Below, piece by piece: positions 24,092-36,428 of a DNA stretch of 64,000 nucleotides. Position 1 is the stretch's first letter, and the number at the start of each line of letters is the position of its first letter. The position numbers and the translations under genes are program-made. The notes under the pieces were generated by a model that saw only the letters and a program-made list of their open reading frames with translations, ran no database searches and was not told the DNA's origin. The DNA lies in the NCBI RefSeq assembly GCF_947623445.1, contig NC_135244.1, positions 22,444,860-22,508,859 of the forward strand. The letters run 5' to 3'. This stretch comes from Clavelina lepadiformis (Eukaryota > Chordata > Ascidiacea > Aplousobranchia > Clavelinidae).

Positions 24092-25745
24092 ATGATGACG
24101 TCAAACCAGCAATTCTCCTACAATGCGGCCGGAAATCCAAATTATGGGGTGAGATATTTTGAGAGTATTTGGAAATCGCATGTTACGAGGTTATTTGCAC
24201 ATTTCTTATTGTTGAAGGGAAGCGAAAAGTTATTTTGCTAACCTCGTTGTAGACTGGTCAAACAAGAAAAATACGAATAAATTTTTTATCCATATTGTAC
24301 GAGTTGAGTTACGACCACAGCCTGTGTGATAACAATTGAAGCAGAACAATCCTTGAAAGAAACATTTCAATTAACACATGATGTAATGCTATTATATAAC
24401 TTTAACTAAAACTTTGTGACAATATAATCCTACAGCAGAATCAACCACCGAGTTACGAAGTTAGTCAAATCGGACAAACAGCTCCACCACAGACCTACGT
24501 CACACAAACGACTGTGACGACAGAAAAAAAGCCTAATGGGATGAGAAATGCCATTCCAGAACTACCGATAGCTCTTGCTATTGTTCTTTGCATCGTAAAT
24601 TTTTTACTACCTGGAATAGGTGAGATATTGCCTTGATCATAGATAAAATGTAGCGATACTTAAAGCCTCAGAATGTTATTTTTATTGCTTCACATCAATA
24701 GTGTGTGCGTATGAACGTACGCCCAATGATTTAAGATTCAATTCCTAGTGGCATTTGTAACACTGTAGCAGTTTTTATTCGATCTCGCAACAACTATTCA
24801 GAAAACTTGCTGCACAGCGAACATTTTCGCGCACAAACTGACCTGAGAAAAAAATTTTTACACTTTTTCAGGCACCATCATCGCCGGGTTCAGCGTTCTT
24901 TGCTGCGGCAACGTCGGACAGTCCGGGGGTGGAAGGTTCGGGACTTTCTGCATAAACTTCTGGGTCGGAATTGCCCAGCTTCTGTTACTTGGTTTCTTTT
25001 TCCTCGGTTGGGTTTGGAGCATTATGTGGGGAGTAGCGTTCATAGCGATCGCCAGTGAGTAAATAATCGCCAAAGTTCAAGGGAGTGACCTCATAGTTGT
25101 ATACTTCGCACCTCTAACAGACTTCAATGAAACCACAATCCTTTATGGTTCGCGTCGGTCGTGATCGACCGGCAAAGCCACTCTATGTCGATCGCACATC
25201 ATTCTAAAGTTATTCCCATATTTGTTTATAGCCAATGTTTCATTTTTTAAGCAGGTAGCACCAGCCTGTTGTTTCTTTAAAGCTTTGTAAGTCAAAATCA
25301 TTGAATGCTTTATGTACAAAACACATTAAGTGAAAAGTGAAACAAACTAAAAAATTTAACTCCAATTGAACTAAAATAGTCTGTCCTCATCAGCCTCATC
25401 TTTATTCTCTGTCCAAGAATTAACACGATGCTTTATAAGATTTGCCACGCCAAGCTTCATAGTTAATAATTACGATGAACAAATTTGCTTTTTTAATAAT
25501 GTTGCATTTTTGAAGACACAACTAATGCAGCATCTTATATAACCAGAACACATGAGCACGACCTGTAACCACAGATTTCGCTTCTTATCTTGTCATTATT
25601 GTTTGCAGCTGAAGCGAAAAATCGACAACGCACCGTTACCACGACAACTACAACAACAGTGGCGCCACACATGAGCCAGCCGAGGCCACTCGCCACATTC
25701 CAACCTGCCACCAACTTCGTGCCGCCGAATAAACCTCCGGTGTAA
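24092..25745 (+). CDS. SPEC3/Stum-family four-helix membrane protein
   Basis: Four exons, 24092-24148, 24436-24619, 24872-25054 and 25609-25745, with GT-AG sites and consistent phases, give 186 residues. Residues 1-50 are a Pro/Gln/Tyr-rich cytoplasmic lead (QNQPPSYEVSQIGQ). Then come ELPIALAIVLCIVNFLLPGI, GTIIAGFSVLCCGN, a glycine-rich loop, FCINFWVGIAQLLLLGFFFL and GWVWSIMWGVAFIA, the signature core of the SPEC3/Stum family. The tail is Thr/Pro-rich. The first sea-urchin member is cilia-linked and fly Stum acts in mechanosensation; the role here is inferred only from family. The two start ATGs are adjacent and either could be used. Confidence 0.9.
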
Positions 25746-25979
25746 ATGAGACCTTACTTTCACCATTAATTGCTTGCGATGTACAACCTTTATCGTACCT
25801 GCTACGTACGCTCTACTTACAATTTACAGATGTGTCATTACTAAGATTTCGCGATCTGTGTTATTGTCATTTGTTTAAATTCATTACCATCACCGACATG
25901 TTCAATTGAAGTATTTTGCAAGTAGATTTTGGAAAAGTTTGCCTTGTACATATTTTCTCTTTCTGTGCTATTTTTCCGC

Positions 25980-25985
25980 AATAAA
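25980..25985 (+). terminator. Poly(A) signal of SPEC3/Stum gene
   Basis: AATAAA about 235 bases after the stop codon. Confidence 0.5.
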
Positions 25986-26239
25986 ATATCGCCTTTTACT
26001 AAAGATTTCCTTGTTTGGGAGCAATGCAATGAGTCTAGTTTATTTTTCTACCTCGCCAAGGCGAGGCAATATTCTTCATTAGAAAACAGTTAAGCTTTCC
26101 AGTATAACGTCGTATTGCGTTACAATGTCATCGATGCAATTTGCAAAATATTGTCTTCACAATCCGAAGACACTTTTGAAAATTACCTTCAAGCAAAAAC
26201 AGCTTTAAAGCGATTACCAACGTAAGCAAACAACGCAAA

Positions 26240-27110
26240 GATTTGGAACGTAGCCAAGCCTTAACTACAAAAAATTTTTTGGAACGTTTTATGGAATCGC
26301 GCAAATGCACGCAAATTAACAAGAAAAGTTATACAAATAGGAGTTGCCTTGCGACACAACCACTGAATTATTACAAACGACGAATTTCCAAAGATTTGTA
26401 CTCGCCACAGCAGACATCGATTAACGACCAACACAACTTCCTGAGTTGTTTGACAGCATCGATGTCAGACAACGGCAGAGAAACCCTTGACACGGACATT
26501 TGTGATGGTGAAATTTATAACCTGATTAAGCCCATTTCGGAAGGAAAATGCCCCGATGGTCTTAGTGTAGAATTTTATCAGGAATGCTGGAGCACAAATG
26601 GCGGCGGTTTTATATAAATCATAATAGCGTGATATAAAAATGCTTACACGCCAAAATCTACTGTATAGTAAAGAATTCTTAATTACGCTAATCCATAAAA
26701 AAAAGCAAAAGAAGATTTACAGAATTCCCGATTTCTCTTTCAAACAGCGATGTTAACATTCACATTTACAAAAGTCTTGACAAACCGGTTGAAACGATAT
26801 CAGGCAAAATACCCGTGAGCAACATTATGCCCAGCCTGGCAAGTTAATTCACGACGCTGCCATCTTGTTACCAGATATTTATGAAAACGCGCGTGCTCGC
26901 GATTCGAAGTGTCTGTTTATCTCCATAGACTTTTAAATTGCGCTCGATCCAATAAATCATCAGTGGCTTTTCAATTTCTTGCCAAAAATTTCGTTCTTTC
27001 AAAGTCACTCTTTAAAAGTCTTCCTGGCTGACATACAACGGGGAGTATGTAGAGCGGTTACCTTATTACCCAAGAGCTTAGAACGTGAGGCTTCATGTGT
27101 TGCTTTTGAT
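26240..27110 (+). mobile_element. LINE reverse-transcriptase fragment
   Basis: 26243-26617 reads as the linker between endonuclease and reverse transcriptase of an L1-like LINE: ISKDLYSPQQTSINDQHNFL, LTASMSDN, then GKCPDGLSVEFYQECW. Downstream, in shifted frames, are QIALDPINHQWLFNFLPKIS-type remains of the catalytic palm region near 26935-26990. Several stops and frameshifts show it is dead. Both ends are missing. Confidence 0.7.
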
Positions 27111-28013
27111 ACTGATGACAACGAACACCGCGATACATCCTCAAACAACAGGAATTTTTACCAGAGGTGGCTAACCCACAGAGAACATTGTCGCTATTTG
27201 GACACCTCTTAGTTTTTCGGTTGTGCTTCTGCTGCCATCTTCTCTGTGTATAGTTTTGTTTTTTCTTCTTAACTTGTCAACGACAAACAGCAAGAAAAAC
27301 CAAAATACCGCAAAAAGAATTTTGGCAAAGTCCCTTACCGTGCACTTGTTCCTCGACTTCGCCATCTCAACTTGCAGTTGCATCTCGATCAATCGTGCAC
27401 GGTTAGAGCCTTTGGTAATATTTTGCAGCTTGGTTTTGTGCATCTGCACGTTTCCGCTGGTTGTAATATTAGGCCTTGATTCCCTTACACGAAGCATGAT
27501 ACTTTCTGCTGTTGGAATTTTGTTTTGTTACACAACAATTATAATGGTCGTTTAGGGGAAATGACGTCAACTCCGACGCTCACACCGTTATTTCATTTCA
27601 GTTATTTCTAGCCCAGAAAGAGAAAGAGGAAAAGAACTTGATTGATTTTGAGTGTTTTATGTTTTCCAACGGCATATTTTATTTTACCACTTTCCTTTCT
27701 TTGCAAGAAGGAAATATGTTTTATAGCGGCCGTTGGGTGTTTTATGGTTTGCCGCTGGTTGTCGCTCTTAAACAACACCGCATTTGGTATAAAAATGTGC
27801 CATTTGATCACCACATGTTTGTTTTGCGATTTAGTCTGCATATTCGGCGACTGTTAAGTCACGCTATCAAATTAGTGAATTAAAAAGACCTTTATTTATT
27901 AATGACTCACGTTCTCTGTCACAAAGCATAAACACGGACGAAGAACCTGTTCCTAGATATATCACGAGAACCGGACGTGAGATCACAAAGCCTGCATGTT
28001 ATCGATAAAATGA
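27111..28013. other. Stretch without a supported gene
   Basis: 27223-27555 is open on both strands, with hydrophobic runs on the plus strand and a basic N-terminal region plus one hydrophobic helix on the minus strand. I recognise neither. It probably belongs to the surrounding retroelement debris. Confidence 0.35.
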
Positions 28014-29005
28014 CTTCTATATCTATCCTTTTGAGTATTTTTAGTATTGCTATTTTTTCATGTATATCCGCAACACGGCTACAATTAAGGCTGTGTCATA
28101 ACAACATTCATACTGGAGAATATCTGATTCCCAAACCTCACAAATGTGTTCGACAGAATGCAACACTAATTCAACGATGTGGAGTGACGATTTATGACCC
28201 TGTTCCCAAGAGGAAAATGATACCCATATATAAATGTTCAGTTATATCTACAGCTCTTAAGACTATTTATTTCTTTTTTGGGGCCAAGACCTGTGACGAA
28301 ACAGCACTAATTAATCCTGCACCAAGCGTAGAAGCTTGTGCAGATTGGGTCAGAACCAAACGCGCTTCTGGCTATGGTCCTTTAATAAGCTCCAATGTCA
28401 TGACATGGAGTACTCATAATTCCAATGAACAAAAATATGTATGGCCAAAAGGTTATACACATACTGGGTATAACGCAATATTAATTAAATCTACAACCCT
28501 ATATGATCATGCACATGACCAGATATCCAGTGCAATTGAGGCCATGACTAATTGTAAACTTGTGGTTATGATTTTGATGACTTATCGGGTATTTTGCAAG
28601 CTGTCAGTCAAACTCGTCTCGTGCATGACCAATTATATCATTTTATTGGAAGTAGATCCGACCCAGAAAATACAGCAGATATGTTATACCTGCAACAAAA
28701 TATAGACAACACCTTAACCAATGTGTTCTTATAAACGATTTCTAGTATTACTTCTCCTATACTAAGTGGAATATTTTTTTATTCTCTTAATTTTGATCTA
28801 CATTTGGAGCATAATTTTCACTTTATGGTTTTTAAAGTTAACATTGCCTATGCTTATATCTATCATTCGTGCCAAAACATATGCTCTTCGTAACAGATCT
28901 GTCATAGCACATGCTAGCAACTCTGACTCAAATAACGATAATCAAAATGTGTCTGAACAAGGAGATAATGAAGCTTGTCAAAAGTTAAACCCTGAGCTTT
29001 CATAA
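28014..29005 (+). pseudogene. Envelope-glycoprotein-like remnant of an LTR element or endogenised virus
   Basis: The frame from 28014 begins with a clear signal peptide, followed by a Cys-rich ectodomain with paired cysteines and a Trp-rich segment (DWVRTKR, MTWSTHN, YVWPKGYTHTG). This layout is seen in envelope proteins of some invertebrate LTR elements and negative-strand viruses. The original frame appears lost near 28560 and more than once again before 28766. After that, a membrane helix (IWSIIFTLWFLKLTLPMLIS) and a Ser/Asn-rich tail end at 29005. No gag or pol lies upstream. The exact virus or element family is not identified. Confidence 0.45.
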
Positions 29006-29300
29006 ATGCCATCATTGTACTGCTTTGTAACCTAATTTGCTTCATATATTCTAAGAATACATGTTACCACATTATTGCAAATGTATTGCCAGTATGGATT
29101 GTATTATACTATATTTTAACATTTGTAGTTATTTGACTTGTACAAAACCGTATTATATCGATTATTGTTATCACTGCCTTGGTGTCAATTATTGCCTATG
29201 GCGAATTTCTTTTTATTTATGTTGATTTTGTTGATTTATTTATGTTGTTTAATTTATGTTGATCATAAAATTGCATTCATTACATTTAAGCAATTTCCTT

Positions 29301-29593
29301 GGGGGGAGGTGATGTGATAATAAGTAGATATTATAATAAGGGGATATTATATTAAGGATATATTATATGCGTACCAATACTTTTCTGTTTTCAGTTTTAA
29401 GTCGTGACATAAATATCGCGCCTGGCTATCTTGCGTGAGTTATGCACAGTTGTTCAATGCATTCATTCTACTAAGATCAACCATATAATATGGACATCTT
29501 TACGCTGTTGCTCTGCCAATGTTTTGTCTAAATGTAATTGTTCAAAGAAACTTCAATTTAATCAGTATATTCAGTTGTCATTCATGTGTAACC
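29301..29593 (+). mobile_element. Polypurine tract and start of a 3' LTR
   Basis: A run GGGGGGAGGTGA at 29301-29312 is followed at once by TGTGATAATAAG, the expected order of polypurine tract and LTR start. It lies about 300 bases behind the envelope-like remnant. The LTR end is uncertain; a ...TAACCA near 29593 is one candidate. No matching 5' LTR is in the window. Confidence 0.4.
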
Positions 29594-30070
29594 ATTGATG
29601 AATTATATTTGAATAAGTTCAGTGTTAAGATAGACAACTTTATTGTCATCTTCAAAAGGTAGCAAGGACTTTGGTCCTGTAATATAGCAGTGGAAACAAG
29701 TCATTATAATATTGATCACTGTTAATTGAAGCCTGTCATCAGACAATAAGCCGTCAAGGTGAACAATTAAATCTGTGGGTGAGAAAAGTAGACAACGACC
29801 TCATGAGATTCATATATTATCACTCGCAATAAGCATTTCAACAAGTACTTATTGTAGTGAAGTGGGTTAAACTCTCAAGTTCAGGTGCGATATACCAATT
29901 TTCTATTACAACCTTATTGTTATTTGTACCTGATGATAATTGCTAGATAGTGTGGTAGATAATGGTTGAGTTTTATGACTAAACTATGTTTTAAACGGTT
30001 GCAGAATTTTAAACAAAAAGTTTTGGGTTCAGTTAAATTATTATTTGTTTCTTACATTAAACTAGAAAAG
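29594..30070. other. Upstream region of KLHL gene
   Basis: No open frame or element end of note; it should contain the promoter or 5' UTR of the KLHL gene starting at 30071. Confidence 0.35.
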
Positions 30071-31519
30071 ATGGAATTCAGCAACAATCACGCCACTGAA
30101 ATACTCAGCAATTTGAATGAGTAAGTAGTTAATTTTAAGAAAAGCTCATTTGTACAAGTATATTTGATACTTTTCTCATAAAAATGTCATTTTTAAACAT
30201 CATAATTATTGCTGATATGATAAGTAGGTAAAAACACGTATATACGTATGACAAAATGTAAAAAAAACTGATATGTACAATTTGACAGTAACGTTAGTAG
30301 TATTGTGTGTTTTGTGCATTGTTTGTTACCTTTACCATCGTTTACCGTCAACGAAGCAAATTTTGATGGGTAAGAAATTGCGCCCACCACAAGGATCGAT
30401 CCTGGAACCCCTCCCTTTAACTTCTGTGAACATAAAGGAACCCATCTCTGTGCATCCCTTGACCACCCCATACCTGTGCATCCGAAACCAAATGCCTGCA
30501 CATTTCGTTAATTAACATCAAAAGCAAGCCTGTGTCCTTCTGTCATGCTTCCAACTACCTTGGAGTAACATTGGACGGATTGCTCACCTATCGCCGACAC
30601 TTAGAGTCGTTACACAAGAAACTTACATCCCATGCTTCCTTTGATAGGACAACTAGTGATCTCAGGCGTGGCTACTACGATCTGTACATCAGCTCGGGTT
30701 CTATTCTACTCCGCCGCTGAGAACTAAGAACCTGTCTGGTGTGGCAGTACACACACTCACCAAATCGACAAGCGTCATAAACGGCGCTTTACGTACTGTG
30801 ACTGGATGTCTGCTTCCCCATATCAATCCCTGTGGAATACATTGGCCTGCGATTTTCGAATGAAAGCACGACCAAGTGGTTGCTTGACTATGGTTCGGGT
30901 GGCTGGCTTATACGAATCCTACGTTTAGGAAATTTTCAGATGGCTACTCATAGACTTAAGCAGATCCAGGATTTTAAATCTTATGCCTATGATCACTACA
31001 CACTGCCTACTATAACAAAGTCTCTACTCTACTGTAATGTGATGAAGTGCTAATATGTCATTGATTGTGATTACTGTAATGGTTGATATCTGTCACAATT
31101 TTTCTACATTGGTTTCCAAAAGTAAAAATTGTTTTGTGTTTCATGATCTTTATGTCACAAAGGGAAAGAAAAACCACAAAGGACTTCTGTGATTTCACAA
31201 TAAAAGCTGGAGGAAAACAATTCCCTGTTCACAAATGTGTGGTTGGTTCATTCTCAGAATATTTCAAGAAAATGTTCACTACAAAGGTGAAATGGGTTAA
31301 ATTCTTAATAATTTACTATTTCATAAAAACGTTTAAGTATTTACTTTTTTTTCTTTATACGGTAGATGAGAGAAAGTAATTTGAATGAAGGAAGTGTTGA
31401 AGAAGTCAGTGGTCCAACAATGGCATCGGTCATTAACTTCATATACACTTCATGCATAATCCTCACTCATGACAATGTATATGATGTATTGGAAGCAGCA
31501 GAATATCTATGGATTATAA
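30071..31519 (+). CDS. KLHL BTB-domain exons
   Basis: Exon 1 (ATG at 30071, donor at 30121) encodes a 16-residue lead. Exon 2 carries KDFCDFTIKAGGKQFPVHK and SFSEYFKKMF, the classic BTB opening. Exon 3 carries GPTMASVINFIYTSC and VLEAAEYLWII, the second half. Phases are 2, 0 and 1. Intron 1 holds a LINE fragment. Confidence 0.75.
30495..30860 (+). mobile_element. LINE C-terminal fragment in KLHL intron 1
   Basis: Reads SNYLGVTLDGLLTYRRHLES, the conserved YLGVTLD block after the reverse transcriptase of jockey/RTE-like elements. It is followed in another frame by RTKNLSGVAVHTLTK and TVTGCLLP remains. Frameshifts make it non-functional. Confidence 0.65.
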
Positions 31520-31909
31520 GTAATTATTATTATTGTAGCTGATTCTGTGATACTTGTTGTATTTATTGATATAAAAGCTGTGCATAAAGGTTGCTGGTTT
31601 TGACTATCTTATAAAAGTAACTTAAACTGTAGACTCTTCTGTGCAAATGTGCAAAGTTTGGATTTTTATCCTCTTAAAAATATTTTTAAGTAGAATTCGG
31701 TTAATGCAATTAGAACCTCCAAAATTTATCACTCACAACCAATCGGATGTAATAAGCAGTGGTTGTAATAAGCAGTGGTTGTAATAACTTGTTTTCCTAA
31801 AACTGCAAATGAACGATTCTTTATGGCATCAAAATGCAATCAATGTGTTGTACAGCATTCACTCAACTTGTAGGCGGAAACAGTCTGTTTATGAGTAGCT
31901 GTTCCTGAT

Positions 31910-32046
31910 ATTCGGACGGTTTAGGCTCTGGGCTTGCCCATAATGCGATCTGTGTTCGATACCTAGTGACGCTACCTTTATAATGCTATTTGGCAAGGCA
32001 TTAAACAATGCTTGCTCTTGTGCAGTGGTCCTGGTGAACAGTTCTG
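31910..32046 (+). repeat. tRNA-derived SINE, copy 2
   Basis: An A-box-like GGTTTAGGCTCTGG and B-box-like GTTCGATACC are followed by a tail ending CAGTGGTCCTGGTGAACAG, the same tail as the copy near 60315. Confidence 0.5.
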
Positions 32047-32777
32047 CGTTTGGGAAATAATATATAAAAATCGACATAAAATAAAATATTCGACATAAAA
32101 ATCAAGAAAACGAAATGAAAGAATATAGTTTTACAATTGGAACTTGGACAATGGCAAGCTTGGTAACTGGAGCACAAGCGACGAGGGCTCATCGCTGGGT
32201 TACAGTTGTGGAAAGATTTTCTTTCTTCCGAGGATAAAGTTTATCTTACCACACCATTTGTTCCATAATTGGCCATAGTTTCTTCTCAGTAAACAGCTCC
32301 ATTTACCCACACAGCTTGTTCATTTAAAAATTTGTTCATTACCACAACCATAGGCCATTATTTGAACACAATAAAGAATAATTTGCCTCCATGAGGAATC
32401 GAAAGTGTATGTATTAAACGGGGCTTTTATGATGGAGGATGAATACAAAAATTTGTTCCTAGCAACTTAGATGTAATAAGCGTTTGGTTGTGTTAACTGG
32501 ATTTAACTGTAATCACATGAGCTTTGTGATCTAATACTGGATTGTCTAAATGAGCAATCAATGTTTTCTAATTTGTATAGAAGTACAATGCAATAGTTTA
32601 TAAAGATATTTCCTTTCAAAAAAATGTTGAGAAAATTATCAAGTTTTTTATAAATTCATCGAATATACGTAAATCAGGAAGCATGAATAAACATATGAAA
32701 TGAGTGATTGTTAAGAGATTTTGTATCATAATTAAATGACAGGTTTTATTCCTAAATAAGTTGGAAGATTTTTTAAG

Positions 32778-34034
32778 GTTTGAAGGAAAACTGCAGGAAA
32801 TTTTTCAAAGCATCTCTCAATGGAGAAAATTGTTTGAAAATTCGATCTTATTCAAATCGATACAACATGGGTGATCTTGTTCAAGCAACTGAAACTTTCA
32901 TTTCTAAAAATCTCGGATCAGTTTTAAAAAGTGCAGATTTTCTTCAGCTTGGTGTTGATGATGTCAAGGCTATATGCTGACGTTGGAAAGTGATGAAGTA
33001 AACTTAGAATTGGAATGTTTTTGTTTCGTAATGATTTTTATACAATATCTAAATTAAACATTTTATTTTTATTGTTCTTAAATCGTTGCGTGAAATGTTG
33101 TAATTGCAAGAAGCTAATTGTAATCCACACTTTCATGTTAGAATTGTTACACAGGCGGTATATTAGTTACATTTCCAGAAATTGTGCATTACACTTTGCT
33201 CCATTTATAACTGAAAGTGAAGAGGCATTGCTAAAGTTGTCTGTTTTTAGACAAAGCATATGACGTAGACTGGCTCATATATGCATGAATGGCTTTGAAT
33301 GTTTGTTGCCAGATTTTGCAAGACTCTTCTTATCTCGAATAAGATTACGAGATTTAAATTTTCAAATATTGCTAGCAGTTAATATAATTTCGCTGTTAAG
33401 TTAAGACATCAAATCAAAGTATTAAATGGCGTTGTTCAAACTATCTGCAATGTTTCATTTCTTCAACCATTTTTTGACCATTCGTTGCTTTATTATACAT
33501 CATATCATATATTTAGACTTATATAAAGGTACCTATGATGTCACCCCAGCCTTGATTAAATTTCAGGATTCGATCGATGAGGAAAAATACAGGAGTGCAG
33601 TTGCTTGGGCACTTTATGATTTCGATGAAAGACAAAAAAACTTCAGTGATTTATTTCATCTCATTAAACTACAAAATTTGTTGAAAGATTTTTTGATAAA
33701 AGTTGCTCAAAAGGAGGTACCTTGCATGAAGTTTTGCACGGATTGCTTATTTCTTTGCATCATCATGCAACGCCAAGTTTTGTGTCCACTTTTGAAAGAA
33801 ATTAAAAATTGTGTGAGGGTTAACATGTAGCACTGCTACTTTATGTTATGAGTCAATGTTGACAAATTTAAGTTTAAAAATGTTTTGTTTGCAAATAGGC
33901 GTACATGGTGACAAAATACATTTTCGTAATATGTAAAGTACCAACATGATTCAATTTTAATTATTTAGAAACTGGTTTGCAACTCCACGGATTGCATGCA
34001 ACTTCTTGTGAAATCACTCGCTTCTCGACTTTCC
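32778..34034 (+). CDS. KLHL BACK-domain exons (frame break inside)
   Basis: 32778-33016 reads LKENCRKFFKASLNGENCLK, NMGDLVQATETFI and FLQLGVDDVKAI, standard BACK sequence. It then hits TGA at about 32978, while the expected continuation LTLESDEVN is open in another frame two bases on. 33529-33716 reads AVAWALYDFDERQKNFSDL, the BACK middle helix. 33969-34034 reads KLVCNSTDCMQLLVKSL, the BACK end, and stops at the transposon insertion. The donor at 33017 is weak. Confidence 0.65.
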
Positions 34035-36001
34035 CGTGACGCGACACCTGATCGAAAGACACTTTATCGAACGACACTTAATCGAACGACAGTTTATCGA
34101 ACGACAGCTGATCGAACGACAGCTGATCGAAACGACAGCTGATCGAAACGACAGTTGATCGAACGACACTTTATCGAACCGACAGTTGATCAAAGCGACA
34201 GTTGATCGAATTGACTGTTGCTTCTCCCGCACACAGTCATAGCAAAACGTGGCGTACAGTTGCATTGTTTGCTGTAGAAAATTAAAATTTGGTGACTTTT
34301 CATAAAAAATGTTCAGCTATCTGTCCATGTTTGTTTGATAAAGTTGGATTTTGTAATTTTTGAGATATTGTGATATTTATATAATTTTGCTTTCTCCGCA
34401 TTGAAGCGTAACGTTTTCGTTTACTCATTTACGCACCAATAACTTGACTAACTATTCTCTTTCGTTCTCTTCTCACAGCGGGGGCGCGGTGTAACAAGAA
34501 GAATTTCTAGAAATGTGTCACTTTTAGAAATACCTAATTTACACTAAATTCACTTTCTTTAGTTTTACAATTATGATGTATACAGGAAGCCAGATGATGT
34601 TTCTACTAACCTGTAAAAATCTCATCAGTCTACGACGCATAGTTTTCTAGTAATTAACGATTGCAAATGTGTGTGCGGGGTTGGCCACACCTAGTTTTTT
34701 TAGTAAACTCGCGAGCCTGGTTAGGATAGGGTTAAAAGATCCACAATTTATCGAAACAACTGACGATATGCACTGTTAAAAGCACGACAACTGACGAAGT
34801 GCACATTTCAATCGCATTCATTTAATTACAAGTTGTGTGCAATTGCTCGAAGATAACTTTTTATGTCAATATTCGTTGAGTCATAATTTTCGACTATGCT
34901 CTTCAGCCGTTGGTTGACAGCGTCGTAGCGTTTCTTCCGAGGTGGGCCATCAATTCCAGCACTCATTTGCTCAATTAACATTTCGTTGGAACCTTGTTCC
35001 CGCTTAATTTTTTTGACGAGTCTGCGAAGCGTCTGATGGGATATTGAGACACGCTTGCTGAACGCATTGTGCCATCCTTCAATGCTATTATTCGTTCGTG
35101 GAAGGTCATCTTGAACCCGGTGGAAGACATTCCAACACCGGATAGGAAATAGAGGTTGACGACGATTCCTGCGACACAAACGTCCAATCCAAGTTGTTTC
35201 GAAATATTCAATGTATTCAGACAATTGCTGCGCATCGTCGTCACTGAACGTGGCCAGGAAGTCCTCGAACCGTTGTAAACCAAGAATTGAAATAGACCAC
35301 TTTCAAGAAGCTACTTTGTGTAAAAGTCAGGCAGCGATATGCCCCTTGCTATGAAATTTTGCCTTCAATTCCTTACTCTTTGTATCTATAACGACTAGTC
35401 TAGTCTACTGTACAGACAATCTCGTACTTAGTACGAGATACTGGTCTACCGCCTTCGCACCAGTTTTATGGCGTAACAATAGACTACTACGACGTACTTA
35501 TGGCGTAACAATACCACAATTTTTTCAAACAGAGCTAACACTGCAGTTTGAAACTCAATAAGAAACGGCGGGCCGTATTCTTGTGATAACTTATTAATAT
35601 GTTTCGGGCCGGCCGCCATGCGAAATCGTCAACTTTATGATACAAATCTAAAATATAGATATAAAATATAAATCGTCAACTTTATGATATATACATCACA
35701 ATTCATTAATGTACACCATTACAAAGACCGCACATCACAATGGCTTATTGTCTCAATGTTTGAGAAACACGCAAAAATCTTGCTTGAACTGACGGTTCGA
35801 TAAAGTGTCGTTCGATCAACTGTCGGTTTGATCAAATGTCGGTTCGATAAAGTGTCGTTCGATCAGCTGTCGGTTCGATAAAGTGTCGTTCGATCAACTG
35901 TCGGTTCGATTAACTGTCGTTCGATAAAGAGTCGTTCGATCAGCTGTCGTTCGATAAAGTGTCGTTCGATAAAGTGTCGTTCGATAAAGTGTCATAGTAC
36001 C
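34035..36001 (-). mobile_element. Mutator-like (MULE) DNA transposon inserted in KLHL exon
   Basis: 1,967 bases flanked by a perfect 9-base duplication, CGACTTTCC at 34026-34034 and 36002-36010; a 9-base duplication is typical of Mutator-like elements. Both ends are long inverted repeats built from a roughly 15-base tandem unit containing ATCGAACGACA (34050-34215 and, inverted, 35790-35995). The minus strand at about 35280-34826 encodes a transposase C-terminal part. The exact joint reconstructs an uninterrupted KLHL exon. Confidence 0.8.
34826..35280 (-). pseudogene. MULE transposase C-terminal fragment
   Basis: Reads YIEYFETTWIGR, PLFPIRCWNVF, DDLPRTNNSIEGWHNAFSKR and LVKKIKREQ, the conserved C-terminal block of MULE transposases widespread in invertebrates. 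The N-terminal DNA-binding and DDE parts are absent, so this copy is not autonomous. Confidence 0.75.
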
Positions 36002-36010
36002 CGACTTTCC

Positions 36011-36038
36011 GGTGCTCCAACTTGTAAAGCAAAACCAG
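36011..36038 (+). CDS. KLHL linker exon, 3' remainder
   Basis: 28 bases after the second target duplication, reading GAPTCKAKP and ending at donor CCAG|GTGAGG in phase 1. This is the same phase with which the first Kelch exon begins. Confidence 0.65.
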
Positions 36039-36428
36039 GTGAGGGAGCGGTTAATCACTATTGTTTTGACATGCGTCCATTTTTTATCAGTGGTTGTCAA
36101 GGCTTCTCCGTACATGTTGGTTTTCTTAAAATAAAATTTGCTTGTAACTAACCCTCTATAATGTTTCATGTTTTGACAGTGCATAAATTTATAAGGCTAT
36201 GATGAAAGCTATGAAATAAGCTTTACATTAATATAAGTTAACTCTTTGCTAAACAGAATTATGGCAATATTGAGCTGTTGAACCAATAATATTTAATATA
36301 TTGGACCAGGATGGTAATGATTAAGCGACTAGTGGTAGTAGCAACAGCAGCAGTAGATTTAACAACTGATTTTCTGTGTTGTAACAATGCTTTCAACCAA
36401 ATACTACAAATCGAATATATTTTTCCAG

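Noticed and set aside
27171..27555. Overlapping hydrophobic open frames on both strands
   Set aside because: No family recognised, no splice context, and they lie between retroelement remnants; codon-like openness on both strands suggests chance or transposon origin.
33015..33263. Plus-strand frame ending in FITESEEALLKLS, resembling a BACK-end segment
   Set aside because: It lacks usable splice sites and does not fit the phase of exons 33529 and 33969, which supply the same region better. It may be a relic.
35894..36184. Minus-strand frame rich in YRTTLYRTT repeats
   Set aside because: It is translation of the MULE terminal satellite, not a protein.
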